A stretch of DNA of 64,000 bases from Bryum argenteum. Its lineage: Eukaryota > Streptophyta > Bryopsida > Bryales > Bryaceae. Every line of letters starts with the position of its first letter. The first letter of the stretch is position 1. Below are positions 1 through 11,525 of the stretch, one piece after another. The stretch lies in NCBI GenBank assembly GCA_037043015.1, contig CM073327.1, forward strand, positions 16,660,727-16,724,726. Reading direction: 5' to 3'. Both the position numbers and the translations under genes were made by a program. The notes beneath the pieces are model-generated. The model had not been told where the DNA came from. It was given only the letters and a program-made list of their open reading frames with translations, and made no database searches.

Positions 1-960
1 TGTTGGTCAAACTTTGATTGTTATGATCTCACAAATGACAAACATCCAACGGTTGAAATTTTGACCAGTCCTTTGTATACAAGTTAGGTACAAGATCTTA
101 CGGTTCAAAGTCTAAAACCGGAAGAAAAAGTTTCTCCATTTCCCCATTTCCCAACGAAGGTGAAAAATGGCAGTTTTTGGTTCTGGAGGTCGAGGAAACC
201 CCTGGATTTTTAGGGGTTAACTCTATTAAAAAGTGTGTGTTCGCACCTACATTCATTAGTAATTACCAATCCTACATGGATGTCCACATGGCACACTTTA
301 AAGAGTAGGGTATTAGCAAACATTTAGAGGACAAAAGAGCTTTGAGCAATAGTAGGCAATACTTAAGGGAGCACCAATATTGGAAAGATTCTCAAATTTT
401 CCTCACTTAAGAGTGGTCTTATGTATTGTCCCACTTGAGGGGCCATTACGGATCAGTGTATTTTAGTGGTACGAGCGTTTTTCGGAGCTCAGGGAGGGGA
501 TGATAATGAGCCCCCTAATTTTTTGATGTATAGGCTGTAAATGCCAAGGAGTAGGCTTCCAAGGGTGATTTGGGGTCGCAGACCTCAAATTTGAATTCAA
601 AATCATCAAAATCGGTCACCAAGGGGTCCAAATGGAGAATTCCAAAAATTTTGAGGAAAAAATCCCATTGGCTGATGGGCTCTCCGAAAAACGCTCGTAG
701 GAGTGAAATACAGGGATCCGGCCATTACGTAATCCCCTCACTATTGATTACACCTTTACGAACCTCATTGATGACACCTTTCCTCAAAAGAAGGTATTCC
801 TCCCCAAATTGTGGGGGTGTTAAATTTTTAGCCACGCTCTTTGCAAAGGCCAAGTGCGAACGGGCCTTAAGGGCCTGAGAATATAGTAAGGTTAGTCCAC
901 GTAGATATTCCACGTCACATAATTACCACGTCAGCCGAACAGGTGGAGGCACGCCCGTTT
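1..960. other. Gene-free left edge
   Basis: I see no supportable gene here. Open frames on both strands are short and do not resemble a protein family. The stretch directly upstream of 960 is probably the promoter side of the MIC10 gene. Confidence 0.4.
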
Positions 961-2433
961 TCTGGTGCCGCAGTCCGGAAGAGCATTCCTGCACTCACAG
1001 AGCACTCAGCAGAGTGTTCGAATTCCGGAGGTTCCGTCCATTATTGATTTTCAAGCAACGCCCAGAGATTGCTTCTTCAATCGTCTGCGCGGACGAATTC
1101 TTCAGGTACGCTGCAATTATCTGAATCCATCGATACCCCGGTGCCTCATTATCGATCAAGTGTGGTCATAATAAGCTCTCGCAGGATGCTTGAAAGCAAG
1201 CCTATCTGATTGAGCCGCCGGGTGGTAGTGGTTCAGAGGTTTCTGATCTGTCCTGTCTTAAATTCAAGAGCTTAGGATTGATTCTCCTCGCAGACACCCT
1301 TGTACCGGAAGTTTAGGGTTTCCACACTAGGAAGACTACTCCCTTCCTCAAGGCATTTCAATTTATGATTTCATGCATCCTTTCCTGCGGAATGAAGTAG
1401 GAGATAGTAGATAAAGTGCATTTTCAGTGATCAAGTCCAACCAGATGAGAGGACTGTGAGAATGACACTTAAAAGGTCAATGATGGACCACACCACTATG
1501 TTCTTCAAATCATTTGATTTTTAAGGTTGCATCCTTTCTCGAGGCGATCACAATAGACAGTTCTGTTCCCATTAGGAGATGAGTTGCCGTTGGAAACAGA
1601 GTCGGTATCTATGAATTGCAAGTGACAAGGACAAGGGAGGTTATAGTCCGTCTTGTTTCGAATGAAAGCGCTCAAGATTGATAATGCACCTCACAGGTAG
1701 CGGAAGTCTAGGGTTACTCATCCAGCCATCGGAAAGCGTAGTAGTGAGCATTCTTAGCATGTTGTTGCTTCTACTTCCTTTTTAGAGCATTTCAGTTCAG
1801 AGTTTCATGTATTCTTTCCTCTTTAGCTCACAAAGTGAACAGTGGTCGCAAAATGACCGATACGACTGATACAAGTAGGTTACAGGATATAAACTGAATC
1901 ATTAGTGATCAACTCTATCCAGATTAGAGGAAGGTGATAACGTTGTTTCCAAAGACGGATCAAACCACTCTCTTCTTTAATTCACTTGATTCTTTAGGGT
2001 TCCGCACATTTTCAAGACGATTATCAGGGACTGTTCTATTCCCATTCAAAGATCAGTGCTGCTGTTAGTGATAAGGTCGATGAGATGCTGATTCGGTATT
2101 TACGAATTGCAAGTGATAGTGATTGCAATGATCTTACTGTACCCTGATTCACAGGAGATGGAGCGACCACCGCAACTGGACTACGCACAGAAGTGGGATG
2201 CAGCAATGGACGTAACCATGAGACGCTTTGTGTATGGTACGCTCTCAGGAGGTGCGAGTGCGCTGCTCCTCTTCAGGAGCCCCACAACACGCTGGGCTGC
2301 CGTGGCCTTCGGTGCAGGTGCAGGCTTGGGTTCTGCCTTCACAGACTCCTCTGAGCTTCTCCGTGGCATTTTTCTCGCCAATTTGCCCAAGTCTGGCGAT
2401 GTTTCTAAGCCCAAGCCTGTTGCCCAAGCTTGA
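960..2433 (+). CDS. MIC10: MICOS subunit MIC10 (DUF543 family), two exons
   Basis: Small inner-membrane protein of the MICOS complex, which shapes and holds mitochondrial crista junctions by oligomerising. The coding part lies in one exon, ATG 2158 to TGA 2433, 91 aa. Family marks: a W-D motif near residue 13, a first hydrophobic segment (about 24-39) with clustered glycines, a short positively charged loop, and a second hydrophobic segment (about 46-61) with the glycine pattern FGAGAGLGSAF. Two glycine-rich hairpin helices are the MIC10 signature and the length is usual for the family. A noncoding leader exon seems to end at 1105 (donor TTCAG|GTACG). The acceptor CACAG|GAG at 2154 lies three bases before the start codon, so the leader intron is 1106-2154. 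The exact transcription start is not visible. The 3' end of the gene is partly duplicated just downstream. Confidence 0.88.
1106..2154 (+). other. MIC10 leader intron containing a diverged tandem duplication
   Basis: Two related blocks occupy the intron, about 1266-1635 and 1665-2135. Shared landmarks include GGAAGTTTAGGGTTTC (1308) against GGAAGTCTAGGGTTAC (1701), and GAATTGCAAGTGA near 1613 and 2105. The offset changes from about 390 to 490 bp along the blocks, so indels have accumulated since duplication. Confidence 0.7.
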
Positions 2434-2660
2434 ACCTCATATCTTGAGCCTCACTTAGCTTGTTGTATGCTTGAATTAGCATCTGTTGACTGTAGCATTT
2501 GTTGAGGACATTGTACGAGTTTGTCTTCTGTAGAAACTTTGTGAAACAAAACAAGGAGCCTCCATGTTCATCACATTGGGATTTTTATATCCTCACAGCT
2601 TCAATTATTTTTCTTCACTCCCTTTGTAATCATCTGTGATATATGATGTAACAGTTGATG

Positions 2661-2905
2661 CTCTGAGCTTTTCCGTGGCTTGTTCCTCGCCAATTTGCGG
2701 ATGTTTCTAAGCCTAAGCCTGTTCCTCAAGCTTGATCCTCCATCTCTTGAGCCTCATCAGCATGTCTTATGCTCGAATAGCATCTCTGGATTGTACATAG
2801 CATTTGGTGAGGACATTGTATGAGTGTCTTCTTCAGGAACTTTTGTGAACGAGACGAAGAGCCTTCGTATTCATCACCTTTGTAAGTTTTTTGTTCTCAG
2901 TCACG
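2661..2905 (+). pseudogene. Partial tandem copy of the MIC10 3' end
   Basis: This block repeats the last codons and 3' untranslated region of MIC10 (2349-2600) at an offset of about 312 bp. Both copies share CTCTGAGCTT, then CTCGCCAATTTG, and later GAGGACATTGTA. The copy has lost about 10 bases inside the coding part and has no start codon, so it is a fragment without coding capacity. It may serve as an alternative 3' UTR. Confidence 0.8.
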
Positions 2906-3393
2906 TGCACTGTAAATTCATATTCTTCTCTGCCTTGGTAACTAATCTGATGTGAATAGCAGGTGATGTTGCGTGCCATATGGCAAGATGTTCCTGAATG
3001 TGAGGACTCAAAATTCCTATGATAAAACATTCTATTTTTTTCACAGATATGGTGAACAGAGCGGACACAGAAACATTTTATTTTTAGTGAGTGAGCAAGA
3101 TTATTTTTAGTGGCACTGCTACACCAGATCAATTTTAGACTTCTAGTATTTATGGGATTCAAAAAAATCGTCATGCACTTCAACACCAACTTCAAACATG
3201 GAAAAGAAAATTAGTGCAAGAAATACCCCATACGCAAGGTCCCCTACAGCATCTTCCCTGAAAGAAAAAGTCAATGCCCTGGTACGAACACCGTGTCATG
3301 CAGTGCAGGAAGAAGACACCACTCCTTGAGAAGCCTAGAATCCTCTCTCTCCCCAAATTGTGAGCATCCAGTTTTGCACGATCACTTGCAGCT

Positions 3394-5116
3394 ATGGCGA
3401 ATCATCTTCGGCAGCGCCTCGGCGCCCTACTGACACCACGAACTTCGTCTTCCTTAGTCCGCAATGCTGTGAGCAAGCGTTTCCTCGCCACCCAGGCTCA
3501 CCCTCACGATGACGCTGGTCAGTCGATCGGTCATGGATCCGTTCTCTCCACAATTGCCACTGATATTTACTGTGATTCTTCTGGTCTCGTCTGAAGGATT
3601 GTTTGACAGGCATTCCCGAAATTATTTTTCACTTACGGCGATCATCATCTCATTTCTAGAAAGTTGCTAGCGATACTGTCATTCTTTCGATGTCGGGTGA
3701 AGGATAAATAGATCGACAGGCGATCCCGAAATTATTGTACACTTACGGCGAAGAGAAATTGACCGCTGTATCATGATAGTTCCTTGAAGAGCTTTTTATT
3801 TATTGTGAGGCGATTAAGGCACATAGATTCTCCAAGTGATAGTCCTTGTGTCGGTTGTCGAATTTTTCCAGCTCTCACTGGAGTTTATCGAAATATTTCC
3901 TCTGCGTTCGTCGTAAGTTAAGAGGCTATTGAAGGCTGTTTCGATCGGACTGATTTATCTTTCTAGAATGCAAACTTTGTCGGTTCCCATTCGCTCCATT
4001 TTTAAGTGAATTGAACGAGTACTACATGAGATCTGTTAGATGGTGATCTCTTGGCTAAAGGGAGTATGCTAGTGAGATCTTCTAATTCTGATTTTCTGTT
4101 TGAGCATTATGGATCTTTGACGTATGGTTTTATGGATTAGATTTGTTAGATGCATGTCGTGGTTCTGTTTCTGAAATTCTCTAGTATGTCAGTTACGCTA
4201 CCAGTTGTTTCCATCCGCCATGTCTCCTTTCACAGCAGCTCCTGGAACTTCGCTGGGTTATTACTCGGCGGGAAATTGGATCCTTTAGTTCTTCAATGTT
4301 TCTAGATTATTTTGCTCACATCCTGCGCGCGACTGTTAGTAGTCTTCTGAGTATGTTGACACCGTAGTGGGTCTGAATCTCTATCTGAATTTGTGCCGCA
4401 TGTTTCAGCTAATAGTTGTGTATAATTGAAACATCGGTGGTGGTGATCTAGATGAAATTAAGACGTATTTTGATTCACTGTGGCGGTGCAGAGGAGACGG
4501 AGAAGTGGCGAAACATTACAATTGCAGCATATATCGTGTGTATCACCTTGGGCGTCTACACAGTGTCTAACGAGGAACATCATGAGCAACATGAGCGACC
4601 GGTACAAACATTCCTGGCATAATATTTAGTATCATAACAGAATGGAAAAAAATTTCAGGTAGTTGAGTGCAGGTTGAGAAGTTGCAGATCTCACCACCTG
4701 CTTGTGATTTCACAATTACCGCATATAGTTTCTTGAAAATCAAATGCTACGGAATTAACACAGGATTGGATCTGATTCTGACGATTATGTTGACTGTTCA
4801 TTGCTTCTTCTGCTATTCTCTTGAGGTGGACAGTTTTGTATGTAATTTTGACAAGCAGGTTTCCTATGGATGTTAACAGGAATACTCTTACCTACACATC
4901 CGTAATAAGGAGTTCCCATGGGGTAATCGATTTGCTCCTTGTGCTTTACACTTACTCTGAGAATGCCAATTTTATCCTGGCGCTAAATCTTAATCTACTC
5001 CTTTCACCTGACCTAAGACTTGATTTCAGTTCTTTTGAACGTTACTAAAATACTGAATTCTTGCAGGCGAGGATGGCCTGTTCGAGTTCAAGCATAAGGA
5101 TGTCGAGGAACATTGA
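3394..5116 (+). CDS. Short protein with mitochondrial-type leader, two exons
   Basis: Exon 1 is 3394-3517 and exon 2 is 5067-5116, joined across a 1.55-kb intron (GTCAGT donor, TTGCAG acceptor) in phase 1. The product is 57 aa. The first 35 residues are rich in Arg, Ser and Leu, lack acids and end in KRFLATQ, which looks like a cleavable mitochondrial presequence. The mature part would be only about 20 residues, acidic, with the C-terminus DLFEFKHKDVEEH-like (residues 44-57 read DGLFEFKHKDVEEH). I do not recognise the family. It may be a small respiratory-complex accessory protein, but that is a guess from size and leader. It follows MIC10 on the same strand. The donor is a weaker GTCAGT form, so exon 1 could end elsewhere, but the phase fit and stop position support this model. 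Confidence 0.6.
3596..3755 (+). repeat. Short tandem duplication near the start of an intron
   Basis: Two copies about 107 bp apart share GACAGGC, then ATCCCGAAATTATT or TTCCCGAAATTATT, then CACTTACGGCGA (3609-3640 and 3717-3750). Confidence 0.6.
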
Positions 5117-5530
5117 TCACTTGCTTCAGCAGATGTGCAAACATTGATCACGTGCAGTTTTGTAAATACGCTGATTTGTAGAGAGCAGCTTCAGTTTTCT
5201 CGAGCCTGCTCTCGTATCCTCACTGCTGCTTGAAATTCTCCCTGCTCACTGTTCGTGATCATATCAGCTATGTACAGTATGATCATGTACAATATAGTAC
5301 AGCTACGATATCTTCTAATGTGTTTTCAGATCTGTAAATATGTCTAAGGTGCTCAACGGATGTTCCATTATGCGTTCAGTTTTTCTCTACGTTCATACCA
5401 GTACGTTTACTGATTGGACATGTCCGTAGTTTGGAGGTCATTGGTTGTAGGAGTACCTTGTGAACGAAGAAAATGTTTTGACTGCCAAGGCAGGCACATA
5501 TACAACAATTGGATTTGCAGAGTATATTTG

Positions 5531-6018
5531 CTAGTCAGAGTCATCGTCACTACCATATGCGAAACCAAGAGAAGTCTCTGCACTTCTGGACAGTGTTTCT
5601 CCCTGCTTGCCTGTATTTTCTGCTAGATCCGTGGTCTGCTTGCTACCTGCATCTCTTGACTGCTTTGAAGAAGTTGTAACTGAACCTGCTTTTGGAATGA
5701 CGTTTAATGCCACCGGTTTTCCTTCTTACAGCAAAGATTGGGGGTTTTGTAACTCCGCTAATACCTTCAACTTCTGAATCTCGTATGCCACTTGCAAGTC
5801 TTCCAGCTGCTTGTATACGTGAATCTTTACTGACATGGGAATCTGCTTCAATCTTTCTTCTTTTTGCAACATCTAGAGCCTCAGGAGGTGAACTTTCTTC
5901 GTCCATACGCTGCACAAATTTGCTCGAATTCTGAAACACAACTGATTTTAGCACTGCTTCGTTCTGCTCCTCCATCGCCTTCTCCTTTTTACGAAGAACG
6001 GCCATCATGTCAAATAAG
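5531..6018 (-). pseudogene. C-terminal fragment of YJU2/CCDC94-like splicing factor, frameshifted
   Basis: Read on the minus strand, an acceptor-like TAG at 6019-6020 is followed by an open frame that begins LFDMMAVLRKKEKAMEEQ and runs to about 5716. There it shifts frame, and the second frame ends in an acidic tail, GFAYGSDDDSD, at 5531. The coiled, charged region followed by an acidic end resembles the C-terminal part of plant YJU2. The matching N-terminal exon lies 2 kb away on the same strand. I could not find the central zinc-binding exons in between. The apparent one-base insertion near 5716-5722 and the missing middle argue for a decayed copy. The alternative is a base error plus exons that I missed. 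Confidence 0.5.
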
Positions 6019-6429
6019 CTACGTTATTGAAAATAAGTCACTCTCGGTTGTTGCTTTCTGATCGAAGCTACGGCTCAACTACGTTTGAAGTTTCCAGTAG
6101 CGTTCACAAGGGCGTTCCCATGAAAAGGAGTTTATGGTGATTATTTTTTAGGATATGTTGTCGAAAAATCAACCCTGGTAACACAAATATCCCCAATGTT
6201 TACTCTGTGGATAAGAATTTTTTGAAAGTTACATATTGTTTTAACTGCGACTTTCACATGTTGTCGAAAATGGTCGTTCATAATTACTTACAGCCCTGAA
6301 CCTTATATCCCTCCATATATTGCTGTACCAAGAAATGTGAAAATGGTAACTTCCTACTTGACCATCTGAAATAAACGATACTAATTCAAACAGCAAAAAT
6401 TCCAAAGAATTTTCTCGATAGATACAGTG

Positions 6430-7975
6430 CATTCATCGAACCATTCCATTCTTATTAAAATGTTCATGTGTGAGAGCTAGTAAAGGCTCTCTTGTTTTGT
6501 TATTCTTTATTTGTTACTTTTATGAATGTAATGTTAACAAGTAATGCCTTTATGAGGTAATTTGATGAAATTTAAATTAATTAAGTTATGAATACAATAT
6601 GCATGTTAAAAGATGGTTGTTACAAGGCCTTAGATAGGACGTTTGGTACTACTTTAAGGTTTAGGTTAAATTTAGTATAGAAAGACTAAAGGAGGGTTTC
6701 ACCTCCGGCAGTGGCGAAAAAGAGCCACAGTCAATTGGCAATCAGTCCTGGGTTTTTAACCCTATGTTTTTGAGATTTTAGGAGTGCATGCAAAATGAAG
6801 TTAGCTTTCTAAAAAGCTATGGCACGCCCCATTTAGATTTACGACAAAGAAATGGTGATCAAAAGACTAGAGGTCACTTCCAAGGCATCAGGCCGGTGGT
6901 TCTTTCCTTCTTTTTTCTTTTCTCCCTCATTTTCTCCTCTTCTCTCTTCTTTTTTCCTTCATGTAATCTCGTTTCCTAAAACCCCTTGTGACCAAAGGCC
7001 ACTCCATGGTGGATTTTTGGCTCACATCATGTTAGGTACATTTTGCATTGTTGATTTCTGAAAACTGGTAAATGTCAGGATATCCCTTTCTTCTCTGGTT
7101 GGATCTAATGGTCAGTTTCCCATGAGGTGCTAAACCTTCACATCAGACCCCTTCTAAATTCTATTTTCCATTTCTAATTACTAATGTTGGTAGCGCTGTA
7201 GTTCAATTGGTTGCGTCACTTACATTTTAGCATTTTAGGGTACATCGAAGAACCTACAAACAATTGCATTGGTTGATTTTGAAGGTGCTGACTCCTTATC
7301 GTTGCGCAGATGCAGGCCACTTTCCCAAATAGTATGCCTAATAGAACGCATCGCTACGAGGATGAGGACCAGGGGGGAAACAACAGACGAGGGTAGCAAG
7401 CGATCGACGAATTCTAATTTTTAAATTAAGAATTGTCTTCAGACTTTTCCTCGGATATTCAAATGATATGGAATTCCTTAAAACGGTGTGGATGTATTTG
7501 TAGCGAGTTGGATGTCATGCTCTTATTTTCTAAAGTTTTGTTGATTTATGCGATTACGAAAAAAGTGTTACAAACATATAAATACCACTGATAGAGGTCA
7601 TTACCCCAAACAATATTCGATTAGACTAATTAAGGAGACGAGTCAAAAGGCGCCATGTGGCCTGAACATCCTTCATATATTCACCATTCCATATGCGCCA
7701 CATGCCGTATAGAATTAGCGAAACGAATAAAACTGGTTAATAGTGAATATAGGAGATAGAAATAAAAATTTACAGCAGTAACTCGTTGTAAATGGTGAAA
7801 AGAGAAATATTGCTCGTGAAGGTAATAACGATGGGGGAAAATTGATATTTATTGAACTTCCTTGTATTGACTGAGGCACATGGCAGCCTTACAGATGCCG
7901 GACACGCTGACAACTCCGTATGAGAACGTCCGTCCATAGGCAAACCCAAACAAACCCAAACGTAGCTTCAACTAC
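6430..7975. other. Intergenic, no gene seen
   Basis: AT-rich sequence between the two YJU2 fragments. It contains a pyrimidine-rich run near 6905-6960 and no reading frame with family resemblance. Confidence 0.4.
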
Positions 7976-8107
7976 ATTGTGGACATGGCGCTAGTGGAGG
8001 CTACGACAGAGACATGGACCGGGCCACGTTTCGAGATGGCCCGATACGAACGACTTCCAGTGTATTATGCTACATCACAAACGTGGCATAGACCCCAAAT
8101 CCTAGTA

Positions 8108-8305
8108 GGGCCCTTCAACGTCCTCCTCGCGAGAATTGAACTTGGTCCCCCTGTACATGTACCTCCCGCATGTGTTGCACCGGATGCTCATGGGAAGCAT
8201 CATGCTCACCTTGATCTGCAGATTCTTCGGCTGTTTTCGCCGAGGTATCTTCGCTGGATCGAAGTCCGGCGGGAAGTACTTATTCAAAACCTTTCGTTCT
8301 CCCAT
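8108..8305 (-). pseudogene. N-terminal exon of splicing factor YJU2 (CCDC94), truncated
   Basis: The frame starts at ATG 8305 and reads [20 protein letters not shown], then continues with a CNTC motif followed by [14 protein letters not shown]. This is the invariant N-terminus of YJU2, a factor of the Prp19-associated complex needed for the first step of splicing. The family continues with a second half of the zinc site. Here the similarity stops at about 8110 and a TAG follows at 8102-8104, with no convincing donor at the break. It is best read as a truncated gene copy. An intact YJU2 is expected elsewhere, since the protein is essential in eukaryotes. Confidence 0.75.
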
Positions 8306-8470
8306 CTTGTCGGCTGGCACTCCCTAAATCTACCTGTGATCGTGTACAAGTAGAAAAGTAAATATTCGGCACAGAAACAATGCCCTATTTTAAGCGTCTT
8401 GCAATTCTGTTGCTTGAGCTCCAGAGAACCTTGTCACTCAGTAACCTTGTAGCATACTCTTCATTGCAGG

Positions 8471-8583
8471 AAAAAGGTGACAAAGATGACGAGGAGAAGA
8501 AACCTGGAGAAGAGGACGGTGATGGCGCCAATGACGATGTTGAGGCCGAGGAAGAGGAGCTTGGAGATGATGATTATGCTTAG
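8471..8583 (+). pseudogene. Orphan acidic C-terminal exon
   Basis: After a clean acceptor (TTCATTGCAG at 8461-8470), 37 residues follow that are almost all Asp, Glu, Lys and Gly and end in EEEELGDDDYA and TAG. No upstream exons are visible. Such tails occur in several nuclear proteins, among them the RNA polymerase III subunit RPC7/Rpc31, but the match is only compositional. It may be a gene fragment carried here together with the YJU2 pieces. Confidence 0.35.
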
Positions 8584-8786
8584 GTTCTTAATACATTGTC
8601 TGTTATGCTCACAAGAAAAAAGAAAAGAATTTCGCAAACTCATTCATATTGTTGAGAAGGCGAAGAAGTGAGAACACAAACAATGAGCAGAAAAGAATTC
8701 GGATGAGCAAAGAGTTCCGGGGCTCCATTTCACTATGTATATATATTGTATAATATCTAATCAAGTTTTAGAGAGAATGGATAATA

Positions 8787-8787
<1 letters not shown>

Positions 8788-8834
<47 letters not shown>
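8788..8834. repeat. TC/TA microsatellite
   Basis: A run of CT dinucleotides passes directly into a run of about 17 TA dinucleotides. Confidence 0.95.
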
Positions 8835-8835
<1 letters not shown>

Positions 8836-8984
8836 CACTTTAGTAAAGTAAAAGAAAGTAAAAGTGTGGGCTCTTAGTCGTGCAAACTTGAATGAGTGAA
8901 TGTTGTGAGAAAGAAAGTAATACTGAATTGTTGAGATTTAATTATACATATCAAACTTGGGGGGGAAAAAAATGTTTCTTCCAA

Positions 8985-9350
8985 GTCTTCAAAAAACCCG
9001 CTTCTAACGACACCTCATGCAACCCAATCCAACCAGAGGTCTTCCAAATCATAAGTCACAAACCAAAACAAACTTGCTACTTGCCTTAAGTACTAAACTA
9101 GGATGACTTGCGGCATTGCCACGAAGTAGGTCATTTTGGTAATATCTCGTAATTTGGGTGTCATAATTACTTAAAAAGTTAATATCTTGAGATTCGTTGA
9201 CTTGTTATGTGATCTAATTTTATTCCACATTTCTACAAAAAATCTGCTTCCAACAACACCTCATGCGCCACAATCCCACTGGTGGTTCCTAATATCATAG
9301 ATTCACTTGCAAATCAAAAAAAAAATGAATTACATGCCTTAAATAATAGA
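8985..9350. repeat. Diverged tandem duplication, offset about 250 bp
   Basis: Two blocks (about 8985-9100 and 9235-9350) share CGCTTCTAACGACACCTCATG against TGCTTCCAACAACACCTCATG-like sequence, then ATCATA, CACAA and TGCCTTAA at corresponding places. No gene is visible in or around them up to 11.3 kb. Confidence 0.6.
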
Positions 9351-10780
9351 TATTTGATGTTAATAGTTAGTATGTATTGTTGTTTTAAGGATTTTAGGGT
9401 TAAGGGCTTTTTATTTTTTCTTCTTTTTCTTTTGTTCTTTTTTTCTTTTTTTGCGCACATGGGCATGGAGCCCATGACAAGTAGGAGGTGATTTTTTTTA
9501 GGGTTTTTTATGCATTAAGTGGGGAGGTGCGTTTGAAGGGGGTCAAACCGGAGACCTCATGGTTGACTCCTAGGGGCACTAAATCCCTTCTCTTCCACCA
9601 TTTGCTCCTAGTTTATAAGGGCACATATTTTTGCAAAAAGGAGGTTTCACTTTAGTGGTTTTAAAAAATAAAGTTTAATGCTTCCAGTTTCCCTGTAGAT
9701 ACCGACATCATTCTTCCTCCTACCATACTAACCTATTTGATTGGTACTTTAGGCCTCTTTTCTTTTACTTCTCTCATCCCCCCTCTTTAACACCTCTTAG
9801 AGGCAAACTTGTTAGAGTTAGAATCCTAATCCCTACGACTAAATCTGCTACGTTCTCTTCCTCTTCTCTTTGCTTTGCAAGAGTCACAACTTTTATGCCC
9901 TTTGATCCTAGAATTTGGCATCGAGACAAGAAAACTCCCCTTATGGCCTTGAGTGCCAAAAAAGGTCACCAATTTATTGCCCCTTTCTCTCAACTCCAGG
10001 GGTCCTTTCTTGTGACATGGAGGCATCTACTCCCTCTCATATACTATTCTAATTTGTAAGAAGTGTGTGATCTCGCGAAACCAAAGAAGGAGGCGGCCTT
10101 CACGTAATTTGTTTGATAGAAGGCATTAGCTGTTAATGTATGGACAAAACATATGTGCTCCCAATTAGATGGGAGTTACCTAAGCTGCAACACCATCGGA
10201 AACCATTCTTAACCGATTCTTTAAGTGCTCTACGACTACCTCTCCTTGGACGTTTGCCCACACCGTTTTGTACACTCTAATGCAGGTTCCCCTTACCAAC
10301 GGGTCTCGGGAAGGTTTTTTTTGGCAGCAATGCCTTCTAGGCTCTTCCTTGTCTAGCATGGTTAGAAAGTCCTTAAAGATCTGGACAGTGCTAGGAAGTT
10401 ATGTACTTTGGCTCATCTGGTTGGAACAGACGACGACCTGCTTTTCAGAGGAAAGATGGCCTCCCTATATCAAAGAAAAAGAAGATCAAGGAGGCCTTCC
10501 TTGAGGCTACTAAGACAACATGGCTGAAATACCACCAACCTCATAGCCACCTATTCTAAACATACATATAAGTTCTTATTTAGATTTCATAAGAACTCAT
10601 TATCTTCTATCGTTTTTACTAATAGAGTAGGCCTTGCTCTTGAGTAGCACCTCACGCAACTTTCTCTAGGCACCTCCACTCCATTTCTCCTTTTCCTCTC
10701 CACTATTTCTATGCATATAGGTTATTGCGGTTGATTCTTCAAGCAGCAGTTATGCTACAAAACACATGTATTTTTTCAAT
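9350..10780. other. Intergenic, no gene seen
   Basis: Low-complexity pyrimidine tract at about 9409-9452. The remaining open frames are short and resemble no family that I know. Confidence 0.4.
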
Positions 10781-10786
10781 TGATAC

Positions 10787-10905
10787 AGTGGTACCTGGAT
10801 AAGATCAACCTCGTTAAGATCAACATGTAGTTAAGAACGCTGTCCATGCCCCTTTATTATGCAAAGAGACATTGTTTCGTTATGGTCAACGCTTGAATAA
10901 GATCA
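10787..10905. mobile_element. Possible solo terminus of a pogo/Tigger-like DNA transposon
   Basis: CAGTGGTACCTGGATAAGAT is followed by three spaced copies of TAAGATCAAC (near 10799, 10816 and 10893). A terminus beginning CAGTGGTACCT with internal sub-repeats is the general form of pogo-type Tc1/mariner ends. No matching inverted end or transposase was found, so this is a weak call. Confidence 0.3.
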
Positions 10906-11525
10906 ACATTTTTGACTGTCCGAAAACATTTATCTAATCCAAGCACCACCGTAATCCATTGATTGGTTCGATAAATTTTAATAATTTTTTAAAAAAAATC
11001 ACATAAATAATAGGTCATTCCACCTGAGGTCTAGATTCTACACCTGCCCCACACCCCCCCCCCCCACAATGCACAACGACACCGAACGTGCCCTCCAAGT
11101 CTCGAGCTGCCACCGTGGCCACAACTCCACCACGTGTCAAATACCGCCCACCGCACCAGGCAGGAACGTGGCACCCCAGTGCACTTTTAGAACGAAAAAT
11201 ATCATTTCATCCAGTATTCATCCATCCATGTGTCCACACAGGAAGGAACTCAGCGTGAGTTCCTTGTTGCGCCACCGTTTGCGTTTTCCCGGAGCTCCCA
11301 TGCAATTTCATCAATAAATCTCCCTTTTTAGGGTTCGCGCATGCCTCATTAATTGTGTCTTGCTTCGTGTCCACGCTTTCTCCGAACTCCTCATTTTTTC
11401 AAAACAATCTTTGATCCATTTTTGATCATCAATCTTGGTGGCGGCGCTCGAGCGGGTCTTTGATCTTACAGTTTCTCGAACTCACTGAAAGTTGAGGAGA
11501 TAGTGCGCGAGCATGTGATTTGCCG

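Noticed and set aside
6241..6432. Exon-like minus-strand block with TTTCAG acceptor and GTAAGT donor, tested as a middle YJU2 exon
   Set aside because: None of its three frames matches the YJU2 zinc-binding middle region.
7190..7260. tRNA-like string GTAGTTCAATTGGTTGC
   Set aside because: It resembles an A box, but no B box (GGTTCGAATCC type) and no acceptor stem follow.
7979..8353. 124-codon plus-strand frame
   Set aside because: It is the opposite-strand shadow of the YJU2 N-terminal exon. The minus strand carries the conserved protein.
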